The translations under genes were made by a program, and so were the position numbers. Below the pieces are notes generated by a model. That model worked only from the letters and a program-made list of their open reading frames with translations. It was not told the origin of the DNA and made no database searches. 49,991 nt of DNA, from assembly GCF_001421535.1 (NCBI RefSeq), contig NZ_LMKN01000015.1, positions 3,973-53,963 on the forward strand, read 5' to 3'. Positions 43,011 through 49,991 of this stretch are shown here, piece by piece. This DNA is from Sphingomonas sp. Leaf20 (GTDB lineage Bacteria > Pseudomonadota > Alphaproteobacteria > Sphingomonadales > Sphingomonadaceae). Every line of letters starts with the position of its first letter. The first letter of the stretch is position 1.

Positions 43011-44447
43011 ATGAGGAAGGACTTGAATGGCTGGAACCGACGATCTGTGATGGCGCTGGGTGCGGGGGTGCTGGCGGTTCCAAGCTTCGCGACGGCATCG
43101 CGCGCGGCCGAATTGCCGTCCGCAGCGCTTGATCGCGTCCGGGAGATGATGCGCGACAGGCAGATTCCGGCGGCGGGAATAGCGGTGGTGCACAACGGGA
43201 TTACGATGATGGCCACAGGTCTGGGATCGGCCTCTCTGCCGTTCGCAGTTCCGGCAAATGAAAAAACACTTTTCCATTTCGGGTCAGTGGGCAAGCAAAT
43301 GACCGCGGCTCTGGTCTTCGAGTTGGCCGAAGCCGGCGCGATAGATCTGAATGGTCCGGTCGGACGCTATGCACGGGACCTCCCAGACACCTTCGCTACG
43401 ATTCCCGTTAGCGCCTTACTGAGCCACACAGGGGGCGTGCCAGATTACGAAGGATTACCCGGGTTCGAGACCGATCGCTCCATCACTCGCCAGGCCTTTC
43501 TAGCTGGCGTATCCGCCGTCCCGGTCGATTTTCATCCGGGACGTGCTTGGGCCTATTCCAATACGGGTTATGTTCTGCTCGGCTATTTGCTGGCCGATGT
43601 AACAGGGAAATCTTATCGCGACCTCGTGACGGAGCGTCTGCTGAGACGTGCTGACATGCCCGATGCCCGGGTCGACGACGCCAGCGCAGTCATCGCCGGG
43701 CGGGCGGAGCCGTACGTGCTGGAAGACAAAACCACGTTACACGCTGTGGGAATGAGTTCCGAATATTCAAAATCAGCCGATGGCGGCGTTCTGATGTCGG
43801 CGCGTGATGCGGCGAAATGGGAGCAGGCACTACAGCTTGGCCCGATCCCATCGTCAGCGACGGTCGCAAGATTGATGCGTCCGGCGCTCATGTCCTCGGG
43901 ACGTAGTACCGCCTATGGCGCAGGTTGGTTCACCGACGAGGTCAATGGTCGGGCGGTCCAGTATCATTCGGGCAGCGTGCCCGGTTTCCTGACCTTTGCC
44001 TACCGCGCGCCTTTTACCCGGACTGCGGTGACCGTCATGGTCAACATCGAAAGCGGGGCAGCCGGGCGGTTCATTGAGGAAGCCTGCCTGATGCTGGCGG
44101 AGTTCGTCGCCCCAGGATCTACTCCATTGTCGCTAGTTCCGATCAAGGACGACGCGCCGGCGGTCACGGCGCAGGCGCTGGCCTTGCTTGCGCGTGGCGA
44201 CCGGGCGCTAGATCCGACCCTGTTCACGCCCGAAATCTCTGTCCTAATGAATGGTCGAGCCGGCGGCGTCGTGTTGCCGTTCAATCTGGGGACCGACACG
44301 ACCGGCGTCGAATGGCGGCTTGTCGGGCGTCACTTCGAGCCTGGCGGCCAAGTACGGCGCTACAGATTGACCCGCAAAGGCCGAGCGCGTCATGTAAGCT
44401 TCGCCTACGCCCCCGATGGCCGAATCTATCGCTTCCGTAATGTCTAG
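43011..44447 (+). CDS. Serine hydrolase, class C beta-lactamase fold (2)
   Basis: A 478-residue protein with a Tat signal (NRRSVMALGAGVLAVPSFAT). Motifs: Ser92-Val-Gly-Lys95, Tyr182-Ser-Asn184 and HSGSVPG. It is a distant relative of the preceding gene product, with a similar C-terminal beta domain (GGQVRRYRLTRKGRARHVSF). ATG 43011 has AAAGG upstream; the TTG six bases earlier is less likely. 120 bp separate it from the first hydrolase. Confidence 0.88.
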   Translation: MRKDLNGWNRRSVMALGAGVLAVPSFATASRAAELPSAALDRVREMMRDRQIPAAGIAVVHNGITMMATGLGSASLPFAVPANEKTLFHFGSVGKQMTAALVFELAEAGAIDLNGPVGRYARDLPDTFATIPVSALLSHTGGVPDYEGLPGFETDRSITRQAFLAGVSAVPVDFHPGRAWAYSNTGYVLLGYLLADVTGKSYRDLVTERLLRRADMPDARVDDASAVIAGRAEPYVLEDKTTLHAVGMSSEYSKSADGGVLMSARDAAKWEQALQLGPIPSSATVARLMRPALMSSGRSTAYGAGWFTDEVNGRAVQYHSGSVPGFLTFAYRAPFTRTAVTVMVNIESGAAGRFIEEACLMLAEFVAPGSTPLSLVPIKDDAPAVTAQALALLARGDRALDPTLFTPEISVLMNGRAGGVVLPFNLGTDTTGVEWRLVGRHFEPGGQVRRYRLTRKGRARHVSFAYAPDGRIYRFRNV

Positions 44448-44515
44448 CCGGATCAAGTAGCGAGAAACTGCACCGACGCCTTAATCGCTCCCGACTGATG
44501 CTCGGGGCGGGCTAG

Positions 44516-44653
44516 CCGACAGCGCGGCAGCGCGAGACGAAGGGTGACGCGATCCACTATCTCGAGCGTTCGCTGAAGCTCGATTCGTCCAACGACTATG
44601 CCTTCCGTGGGTTGGCCAGACTTCATCCACCCTTCAGTTTGCGAGGTAAGTAA
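44516..44653 (+). pseudogene. 3' remnant of a TPR-containing gene
   Basis: After a stop at 44513 the frame reads AIHYLERSLKLDSSNDYAFR, a typical tetratricopeptide repeat, then GLARLHPPF and ends at TAA 44651-44653. There is no start codon in it. The TAA overlaps the ATG of the class A beta-lactamase (TAATG). TPR tails of this kind close many serine hydrolases and esterases, so a lost gene probably stood upstream of the beta-lactamase. Confidence 0.55.
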
Positions 44654-45513
44654 TGAACCAGACCCGACGCGCCCTCGTCTTGGGTATTCCTGCCTTGGTA
44701 TGCTGGCCTGCTTTCGCGCGATCCGCCGCATCCGATCCGATCGCAGAGTACGAGCGTGCGACGGGCGGACGGATCGGCGTCTTTGCCATTAACGTGAAGA
44801 CGGGCGCCAAGCTTTCCTGGCGCGCCGACGAACGCTTCATCACATGCAGCTCCTACAAGGCGTCACTTGCAGCATTCGTGCTGTCGCGGGTCGATCGCGG
44901 CGAGGAACGGCTGGATGCGCTGGTTCCCTATACGGTCAAGGACACGCTGGACCTGTGGGGGCCGGTATCGAAGGCCAATCTCGCGAAGGGTGCCATGACG
45001 GTCGAGGCCATGTGCAAGGCCGCGGTCGAGATCAGCGACGGGGTTTGCGCCAACCTGTTGATGGCGCGGTCCGGTGGTCCGCTTGCGCTGACGGCGTTCC
45101 TGCGGTCGATCGGCGACCGGGCGACCCGCATCGACCATTACGAGCCGCAGCTCGATCGCGTGCCTTCGGGCGGGCCGGAGGACTCCACGACGCCGGCGAT
45201 GATGGCCAGCACGTTGCAGAAGGCCGTACTCGGCAAGGTGCTATCCGATCAATCGAAGGCACTGCTGACGCGCTGGCTGGTCGGAAACCAGACCAATCCC
45301 CGGTTGCGGGGCGGCCTGCCCACTAGTTGGCGGATCGGCAACAAGACCGGCCACAGCGGTCGCGACATGGCCGGCGACATCGCCGTCGCCTGGCCTAGGC
45401 CGGACACACCGATCGTCATCGCGGTCTACACGCGCGGGGGCCGCCCGACCGAGAAGCAGTTCGATCAGGCGTTCGCTGGCGTCGGGCGCCTGGTCGCGTC
45501 CAAGCTGGCTTGA
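44653..45513 (+). CDS. Class A beta-lactamase with unusual active-site residues
   Basis: A 286-residue class A beta-lactamase. A Tat-like or Sec signal (TRRALVLGIPALVCWPAFA) leads to the periplasm. Motifs: Cys65-Ser66-Ser-Tyr-Lys69 (S70xxK73), Ser128-Asp-Gly130 (SDN becomes SDG), Glu164-Pro-Gln-Leu-Asp168 (E166xxLN170 becomes ...D170), and Lys231-Thr-Gly233. Arg164 of the omega loop is replaced by His162; Asp177 keeps the usual D179. SDG occurs in mycobacterial BlaC. The nucleophile, general base Glu and KTG are intact, so activity is likely but its range is open. GAGGTAAGT precedes ATG. It closes a co-oriented block of three beta-lactamase-fold genes. Confidence 0.9.
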   Translation: MNQTRRALVLGIPALVCWPAFARSAASDPIAEYERATGGRIGVFAINVKTGAKLSWRADERFITCSSYKASLAAFVLSRVDRGEERLDALVPYTVKDTLDLWGPVSKANLAKGAMTVEAMCKAAVEISDGVCANLLMARSGGPLALTAFLRSIGDRATRIDHYEPQLDRVPSGGPEDSTTPAMMASTLQKAVLGKVLSDQSKALLTRWLVGNQTNPRLRGGLPTSWRIGNKTGHSGRDMAGDIAVAWPRPDTPIVIAVYTRGGRPTEKQFDQAFAGVGRLVASKLA

Positions 45514-45663
45514 GGGTGGCAGCTCTTTTGCAAAGCCGCACTGCCAATCGGGCTGACGGCAACAAGCGGGTTTCGCCTTCCCAAAATCTGTTCCCGAATT
45601 GAAATTCTTCAAATTGCGAATTTTGATGGGAAAATGGGCAAGCTAGGAGTGACTTAAAACACA

Positions 45664-47330
45664 TCAGACCGTCCGAAAACGCATTCTGGGCAGATGCGAA
45701 ATCGATCGAGTGTCAGGATCGCCGTCGCTAACGCTATTTTCGGCCAAGTCCGCTTTGATATCGCAAGAACTGCGCCTTGGCCGCTGATAGCCGGCTTGTA
45801 AGGGTGTTTCTGGCAGCCAGACGCGTCCCTTTCAGGTCTGCATGGCCTGGAGCATGGCGGGGATCCCAAGGATCGTGATGGCTCGCCTCAGATTGTAGGC
45901 GATCGAGGTGAGGCTGAACTCCGCGTTCACGCTAGCAAGCCCGCGCGTCAGGAACGCCCCTTGATTCATCCACTGTTTGATCGAGCCGAAGGGGTGCTCA
46001 ACCGTTTCGCGGCGCCGGTCGAGAATGTCGGGGCGGGTGGCAAGCCGGTCGGCCATGCGGTCGAGCACCGCCTCGCCTTCCCAACGGTTGATGGTCCGCG
46101 CCGTACCGGACGTGCATTGTGGCTTGAGTGTGCAGTCCCGGCAGGCTTGCCGGTTGCCGTAGCGGATGGTGCAATGACCGCCCTTCTCCAAGCGGCTGAA
46201 CGGATCGAGGCGCTGCCTGGCAGGGCAGGTGTAGCAGTCCTGCGCCGCATCGTAAGGGAAAGCGTCCTTGCCGAAATAGCCTTGGTCGATGGCAGGACCA
46301 CGCTCCGGACGTGCGACGTAGGGGATCACACCGACCGTCTCGCAGGCAGCGATGTCCTCCCCTTTGTAGTAGCCCTTGTCGACTACCGCAGCGATCCGCT
46401 CTACGCCCAGCAGCTCGCGTGCGGCACCTGCGGTCTGCGCGAGCAGGGCAAGGTCGTTACCGGCGTTGGTAACTTGCTGTTCCACGATCAGCTTGTTGCG
46501 AGCGTCGACTGCGATCTGCGCGTTGTAGCCGACGCCGACTTTGGGGTGCATCGCCATGCCGCGAGCATCTGGATCAGTCAGCGACTTCTGGCTCTCACCG
46601 CTGGCCATCAGCTCGGCCAGCATCGCCGAATGCCGGAGCCGGCGCTCGCGCATGCGCGCGATCTTCGCCGTCAGCACAGCGGCGCGTGCGATGGCTCCTT
46701 CCGCCTTAGTTTCGGCCTGGTCGGCGCGGTCGAGCCGGGTCAGATACTCCTCGATCCGCTCATCGGCGATCGTGATCCACCTAGCCAGCTTCTGGCGAGT
46801 GAAGTTGCGCCGGCGGCTGTTCACAGCCTTGAGCCGTGTGCCGTCCACCGCCACCAACTCCCGCCCGAACAGGTCGAGCCTGCGGCATAGCAACACGAAC
46901 GACCGGAACAGTGGCTTGAACGCGCCAACGTTGACGCGCCGGAAATCCGCGATCGTGCGGAAGTCCGGTTGCAGGCCGCCCAGCAGCCACATCACTTCCA
47001 AGTTGCGTCCTGCCTCTGCCGCCAAGCACCGGCTCGACAGGACCCGGTTGAGATAGGCGTAAAGGTACAGCTTCAGTAGATCAGCAGGATCATAGCCGGG
47101 CCGGGCCGTCGACTTGGGTCGCGCCCGGCCAAAACCAAGCTCACCCAGATCCAGCTCGCCGACGAACGTCGCGATGAACCGCGCCGGGTTTTCCGCCGAT
47201 ACGTAGTCGTCGACCGACGCCGGCAGCAACAGCATCTGATCGCCTGGAAGCCCTTCGATGTACCCCATGCCGGATCATATCAATCCGGCCGCCACGCTGG
47301 AATCCCTCATGACGTTTTCGGACGGCCTGA
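45664..47330 (-). mobile_element. Complete IS1182-family insertion sequence (about 1.67 kb)
   Basis: Imperfect 18-bp inverted repeats bound it: TCAGACCGTCCGAAAACG at 45664-45681 and its near complement at 47313-47330 (one mismatch). It encodes one intact transposase. The right end abuts structured repeat B exactly; the left flank (AAAACACA) matches what precedes copy A of that repeat, which shows where the element went in. Only a CA overlap is seen as possible target duplication. Confidence 0.85.
45832..47268 (-). CDS. IS1182-family DDE transposase
   Basis: A full-length 478-residue transposase. N-terminal domain: DQMLLLPASVDDYVSAENPA and ARPGYDPADLLKLYLYAYLN. Catalytic strands: VAVDGTRLKAVNSR (first Asp), AAVVDKGYYKGEDI (second Asp) and RRETVEHPFGSIKQWM (Glu). 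A zinc-like Cys cluster (CYTCPAR, CRDCTLKPQC) sits between the last two, as is usual. Intact, so the element may be mobile. Confidence 0.93.
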   Translation of the reverse strand: MGYIEGLPGDQMLLLPASVDDYVSAENPARFIATFVGELDLGELGFGRARPKSTARPGYDPADLLKLYLYAYLNRVLSSRCLAAEAGRNLEVMWLLGGLQPDFRTIADFRRVNVGAFKPLFRSFVLLCRRLDLFGRELVAVDGTRLKAVNSRRRNFTRQKLARWITIADERIEEYLTRLDRADQAETKAEGAIARAAVLTAKIARMRERRLRHSAMLAELMASGESQKSLTDPDARGMAMHPKVGVGYNAQIAVDARNKLIVEQQVTNAGNDLALLAQTAGAARELLGVERIAAVVDKGYYKGEDIAACETVGVIPYVARPERGPAIDQGYFGKDAFPYDAAQDCYTCPARQRLDPFSRLEKGGHCTIRYGNRQACRDCTLKPQCTSGTARTINRWEGEAVLDRMADRLATRPDILDRRRETVEHPFGSIKQWMNQGAFLTRGLASVNAEFSLTSIAYNLRRAITILGIPAMLQAMQT

Positions 47331-47503
47331 CATGATTGTCGTTAGGCGGCAGGTCGGGCGACCGGAGCTGCCCCAAGCTATGCGTGCCACATGCGACAAA
47401 CCCTGTCGCTTTGTCCGACTGTGCGGAAACCAAAGTCCGGAGGTTTTCCGCCGCCGATCCGAAAGGGCGAGAAGTCACGTGCAGCGTCAATCCGGGTATA
47501 CCC
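47330..47503 (+). repeat. Structured intergenic repeat, copy B
   Basis: Second copy of the element at 451-623, same orientation. The perfect hairpin 47393-47398/47404-47409 is identical. The second hairpin (left arm 47423-47431, right arm 47442-47451) has C-G and G-C outer pairs where copy A has T-G and G-T. An IS1182 element sits at its left edge. Open frames overlapping it differ between copies, so it is not a coding repeat. Confidence 0.7.
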
Positions 47504-47648
47504 TAAGAGCTCCGGGCTGTCAGGGTTACGGTTCGCACCGGCTAGCATCTCGAGGAGTGGGGCACGCGCGTGATATCGCGTTGGAGTTCGTGCTATCAAC
47601 GACACCGCCGTCGCAAGGTTGGTCGTCGCGATGGCGCCGGCGAAATGA

Positions 47649-48101
47649 TCATGCCGTCCGAGGCATATCCGTGATCGACGCCGTGACCGCCGTGTCCGCC
47701 ATGGCGCTTCCGACGTCCGGTGCATGCGCCGCTGCCGCCATCAGGTCGACGTCCGTCAGATCGCGGCAATCGATCCACCATTTGGCGTCAGTGACCCGGA
47801 GGCATCCGTTACATTCGGCCTCGCTATTCAGGTTGATTAGCGCTGCAAGCCGCTTGGTCCTGATCGCCGACGCCCAGCTGATTTGCCGATCGGTGCCTGT
47901 TAGCGGTACAAGATTAAGGTGTGAGACAGCAGCGCTGCTTACCGCTGATGCAACGGCTTCCTCTGCTCGCTTTTTCGCAACGAAGCAGTCTCGACAGGTC
48001 GTCGTCTTCAGCCATTTTGCTTTCCGTTCCTGCTGGCTTTCAAAGCCGGTAAGATAGTGAGCCTGCTCGTGACCGCAGGCATGAATGATCCGCTGTTCCA
48101 T
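47649..48101 (-). CDS. Cys-rich hypothetical protein (putative zinc binder)
   Basis: A 150-residue protein. The N-terminal third has ACGHEQAHYLTGFESQQERK and TTTCRDCF, so a Cys-x-His plus Cys-x-x-Cys set that could bind zinc; this pattern recurs in small proteobacterial proteins of unknown role. The rest contains CNGC and WWIDCRDL. No signal. ATG 48101 has a weak ribosome site. No partner genes are evident. Confidence 0.65.
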   Translation of the reverse strand: MEQRIIHACGHEQAHYLTGFESQQERKAKWLKTTTCRDCFVAKKRAEEAVASAVSSAAVSHLNLVPLTGTDRQISWASAIRTKRLAALINLNSEAECNGCLRVTDAKWWIDCRDLTDVDLMAAAAHAPDVGSAMADTAVTASITDMPRTA

Positions 48102-48337
48102 TGTTGGGATGATGGCTGTTCGTGGTTTGTGCGCAACGGCATTGAGTCAGGGTGAATCGGAATCGCGCTCAGTGGCTGACGACCGAGCCAAATGCATCCT
48201 CGACCGGCCAAGCTGGTGCGAGGCCGTCAACGCTTGCGAGATCTGAGCCAACCAACGTACCGATAAACCGGACGCGCTCTTTGACCAAATTCAGCCCAGC
48301 GTGGGCACAAGAGCTACCTCCGCATAGTTGGCTGCCT

Positions 48338-48535
48338 TCAAAGGCTAATGTTGCGCCGTGCCATCTCGAGGAATGCCATATCGCCGATCGGGGCGCGGGG
48401 CTCGGCTTTGAATATGTCGGCTAGATCGAGCAGATCCTCGTCGGTAAGGTCGATGATGGATGTCTCGATTTTTGCAAGGCGTCCGACCGCGCGAACACTG
48501 CGATCGGTCAGCCGCTTCCTTTTTATCTTGAGCAT
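48338..48535 (-). CDS. Small hypothetical protein divergent from the 74-residue protein
   Basis: A 65-residue protein from ATG 48535, chosen because GGAAAG lies six bases upstream; the long frame before it is antisense to the next gene. The product has a basic start (MLKIKRKRLTDRSVRAVGRL), then an acidic helix (DLTDEDLLDLADIFKA). Unknown family. It mirrors the small divergent gene in front of the paralogue at 19658, although the sequences differ. Confidence 0.55.
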   Translation of the reverse strand: MLKIKRKRLTDRSVRAVGRLAKIETSIIDLTDEDLLDLADIFKAEPRAPIGDMAFLEMARRNISL

Positions 48536-48606
48536 ACGCTTTCCTACCATGAGCAGCCTTACCGTCCACGCTTCCGGATCCATGTATGTCAGGTAAAGGT
48601 TGCCGG

Positions 48607-48831
48607 ATGAGCCTATCGCAAACTGAGTCATTTCGTAACGCCGCCGCCAAAGAACGGTCCGAGGCGGAGCGGTCCTTGCTACCGCTTGTTCGAGCGCGTC
48701 ATCTTCGATCCGCGGAGGCATGGGACGCGATGGCCGCGCAGGGGGAGCTTCTTGAGCGTCTGGCGCAGGTGAACGCGGAAACTCGCGAGAAACAGCCTTA
48801 TCACCGACGACCTGTGGTTGAGAATACGTAG
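48607..48831 (+). CDS. Conserved small hypothetical protein, copy 2
   Basis: A 74-residue paralogue of the protein at 19658 (57 of 74 identical). It starts MSLSQTESFRNAAAKERSEA and shares RHLRSAEAWDAMA. AAAGG lies upstream. As with copy 1, a short gene is divergent from it. Two diverged copies in one window indicate that the family is maintained; function unknown. Confidence 0.75.
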   Translation: MSLSQTESFRNAAAKERSEAERSLLPLVRARHLRSAEAWDAMAAQGELLERLAQVNAETREKQPYHRRPVVENT

Positions 48832-48950
48832 GGTCGTGCTTCCGTGCCGTTATCGCTTGTAGGACCGTCGAAACAGTTGGGAATGTCTGCTTTTTGACGT
48901 CGGCGCAAAGAGCCGATCTTTGCACGCGGACCGTCTGCATTTAGGCAAAA

Positions 48951-49155
48951 CTGGTGGAAAGCGGCCCGGCCGATTTCGGGTGACGATCATCGTAAGCGGA
49001 CGTTCGTTCATTTGATGGGGCACGGGAGGCAATCGGCCGCTTCCTGGTGGATAGCGGCCTGTCCGCTATCGGGCGGCGACCCTCATAGACGTACGTTCGT
49101 TCAGGAAGCGAGTTCGGGCCCGAAGGGCCGCTTCCTGGTGGATCGCCGGACGGCC
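48951..49155 (+). repeat. Degenerate tandem repeats of about 92 bp
   Basis: CTGGTGGA(A/T) recurs at 48951, 49044 and 49135. Units one and two also share AGCGGCC, CGGGNNGCGAC and (A)CGTTCGTTCA further on; the third is cut short. The longer frames across it are repetitive and not coding. Part of the roughly 420-bp gene-free stretch 48832-49250. Confidence 0.6.
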
Positions 49156-49250
49156 AGCAATAACGGTAAGTTCTATGAAGCGGCCTCGGCGCGGCATTCA
49201 AGATATATGGACAGCTATTATATGGCAGTCCGCATCGCCGCCGCGCATAC

Positions 49251-49688
49251 TTACTCAGGCCAAAGGTTGACGGGGCGGAAATATGTGACGACCCCAATAG
49301 AGCGTCCTTTATGATGCGGGATCGTCAGATATAGGGTGAGTTCCGTCCCTTTCGTTAGCGGCAATGATCCGCCCGGACCACAAGCCATGCCGAAAACCAA
49401 TTCAACGTCAGAAGGGGTAAAGTAGCCCTTCAGATGCTTGATGATACGGACCTTGATTTTGACATGCTGGCCATACGGTTGCGGCGCGCTAAGAAGTCTT
49501 GCTCTTACAATGTTGGGAAATATCTTCGGAGCGTCGGGATTCCACGTTGCGTTCGGCGCGACGCATTGAACTATCGGACCGCCCGGTCGCGGTGGCGGCG
49601 GCAACCGATCAATTCTTGGTTGATAGGTCTCTGGTTGCGTAGCAAAAATGATAGCCATCGCCGCGCTGCTTCCGAACGAGTTAAACAT
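49251..49688 (-). CDS. Hypothetical protein with N-terminal hydrophobic segment
   Basis: A 145-residue protein behind GGAGGGGACG. A short hydrophobic N-terminus (SSAAMAIIFA) could be a signal, and a Pro-rich linker follows (LPPPPRPGG). The rest has beta-strand-rich segments (HVKIKVRIIKHLKGYFTPSD, ELTLYLTIPHHKGR) with two Cys. Function unknown; probably exported. Confidence 0.6.
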   Translation of the reverse strand: MFNSFGSSAAMAIIFATQPETYQPRIDRLPPPPRPGGPIVQCVAPNATWNPDAPKIFPNIVRARLLSAPQPYGQHVKIKVRIIKHLKGYFTPSDVELVFGMACGPGGSLPLTKGTELTLYLTIPHHKGRSIGVVTYFRPVNLWPE

Positions 49689-49875
49689 TATCGTGGCGTC
49701 CCCTCCGGTTCTCGCGCTTGGTTTGCAGAATTACTACGATGGCATCTCGCGCGACCATTGCTATCAATGCCACCACCAAATTGCTTTGCTTCGGAATCGC
49801 TACCGCAACTGGTGATGTAGAGGATGACCGATTGTAAGTTGATATCACGCGCGCCTGTATGTCCGCAATTGGGCG

Positions 49876-49991
49876 TCAGCGGTCATTCGATGCGACCGGC
49901 TTTGGAACGTCCAGAATGGTGGTTAGCGGTCGTTCCCGATCTGTCAGTAGACGATCGACATGTCCTGCTTCAGCGGCTTGGGCGGCGTTGG
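49876..49991 (-). CDS. 3' end of an unrecognised protein (partial)
   Basis: Thirty-seven C-terminal codons read inward from the window edge to TGA 49876-49878: AEAGHVDRLLTDRERPLTTI, then LDVPKPVASNDR. Composition and the NDR end are protein-like. Too short to assign. The rest lies outside the window. Confidence 0.45.
   Translation of the reverse strand, partial: NAAQAAEAGHVDRLLTDRERPLTTILDVPKPVASNDR

Overview
The window looks like part of a plasmid or a mosaic genomic island of a GC-rich alphaproteobacterium, most probably a sphingomonad (Sphingomonas/Sphingobium type). This rests on overall base and codon use, a MobA/MobL relaxase module, IS3 and IS1182 family elements, a PaoABC-type aldehyde oxidoreductase and a membrane PQQ glucose dehydrogenase. 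No rRNA, tRNA or CRISPR array was recognised. All family assignments come from reading motifs by eye; no database was searched.

Left part (1-17 kb) is mobile DNA. It opens with the 3' end of an unknown gene whose end has been duplicated, a 173-bp structured repeat (A), and a large serine recombinase with a small upstream gene. Next come an unknown protein, an adenine-type DNA methyltransferase and a coiled-coil protein, all on the minus strand. Divergent from these is a 1.26-kaa MobA/MobL relaxase, so the gap between them is the natural place for an oriT. A translationally coupled pair of small genes follows, then a complete IS3-family element, a row of four small accessory genes (one with an H-x-H motif like that of relaxases), and a tyrosine recombinase preceded by a perfect 10-bp inverted repeat that could be its core site.

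Middle part (17-40 kb) is metabolic and regulatory cargo. It holds a GAF-GGDEF-EAL protein, small conserved proteins, the paoABC-like operon (Tat signal on the FeS subunit, ATGA/TGATG overlaps), a DksA/TraR zinc finger, a catalase-like haem protein, a GFA-family protein, glucose dehydrogenase (gcd), an SDR and a methyltransferase. It also holds a TetR-MFS-hydrolase-VOC-NTF2 cluster broken by a truncated IS1182-type element, and an AraC regulator divergent from an aldo/keto reductase. Behind the AraC gene lies a scrapyard of 3' fragments (malic enzyme/phosphotransacetylase, FAH-type hydratase).

Right part (40-50 kb) holds a co-oriented beta-lactamase-fold cluster: an AraC/cupin regulator, two class C-like serine hydrolases, a TPR remnant, and a class A beta-lactamase with non-canonical active-site residues. 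It then has a complete IS1182-family element inserted at the edge of a second copy of the structured repeat (B), several small hypothetical genes including a paralogue of a protein at 19.7 kb, and degenerate tandem repeats.

The most unusual items are the two diverged copies of the structured repeat (hairpin preserved through C-to-T changes), the class A beta-lactamase with SDG and Asp at the position of Asn170, TCAGGCA repeats 21 bp apart in front of the AKR gene, the palindrome before the tyrosine recombinase, and the fusion of 3' gene ends at 36.3-36.9 kb.
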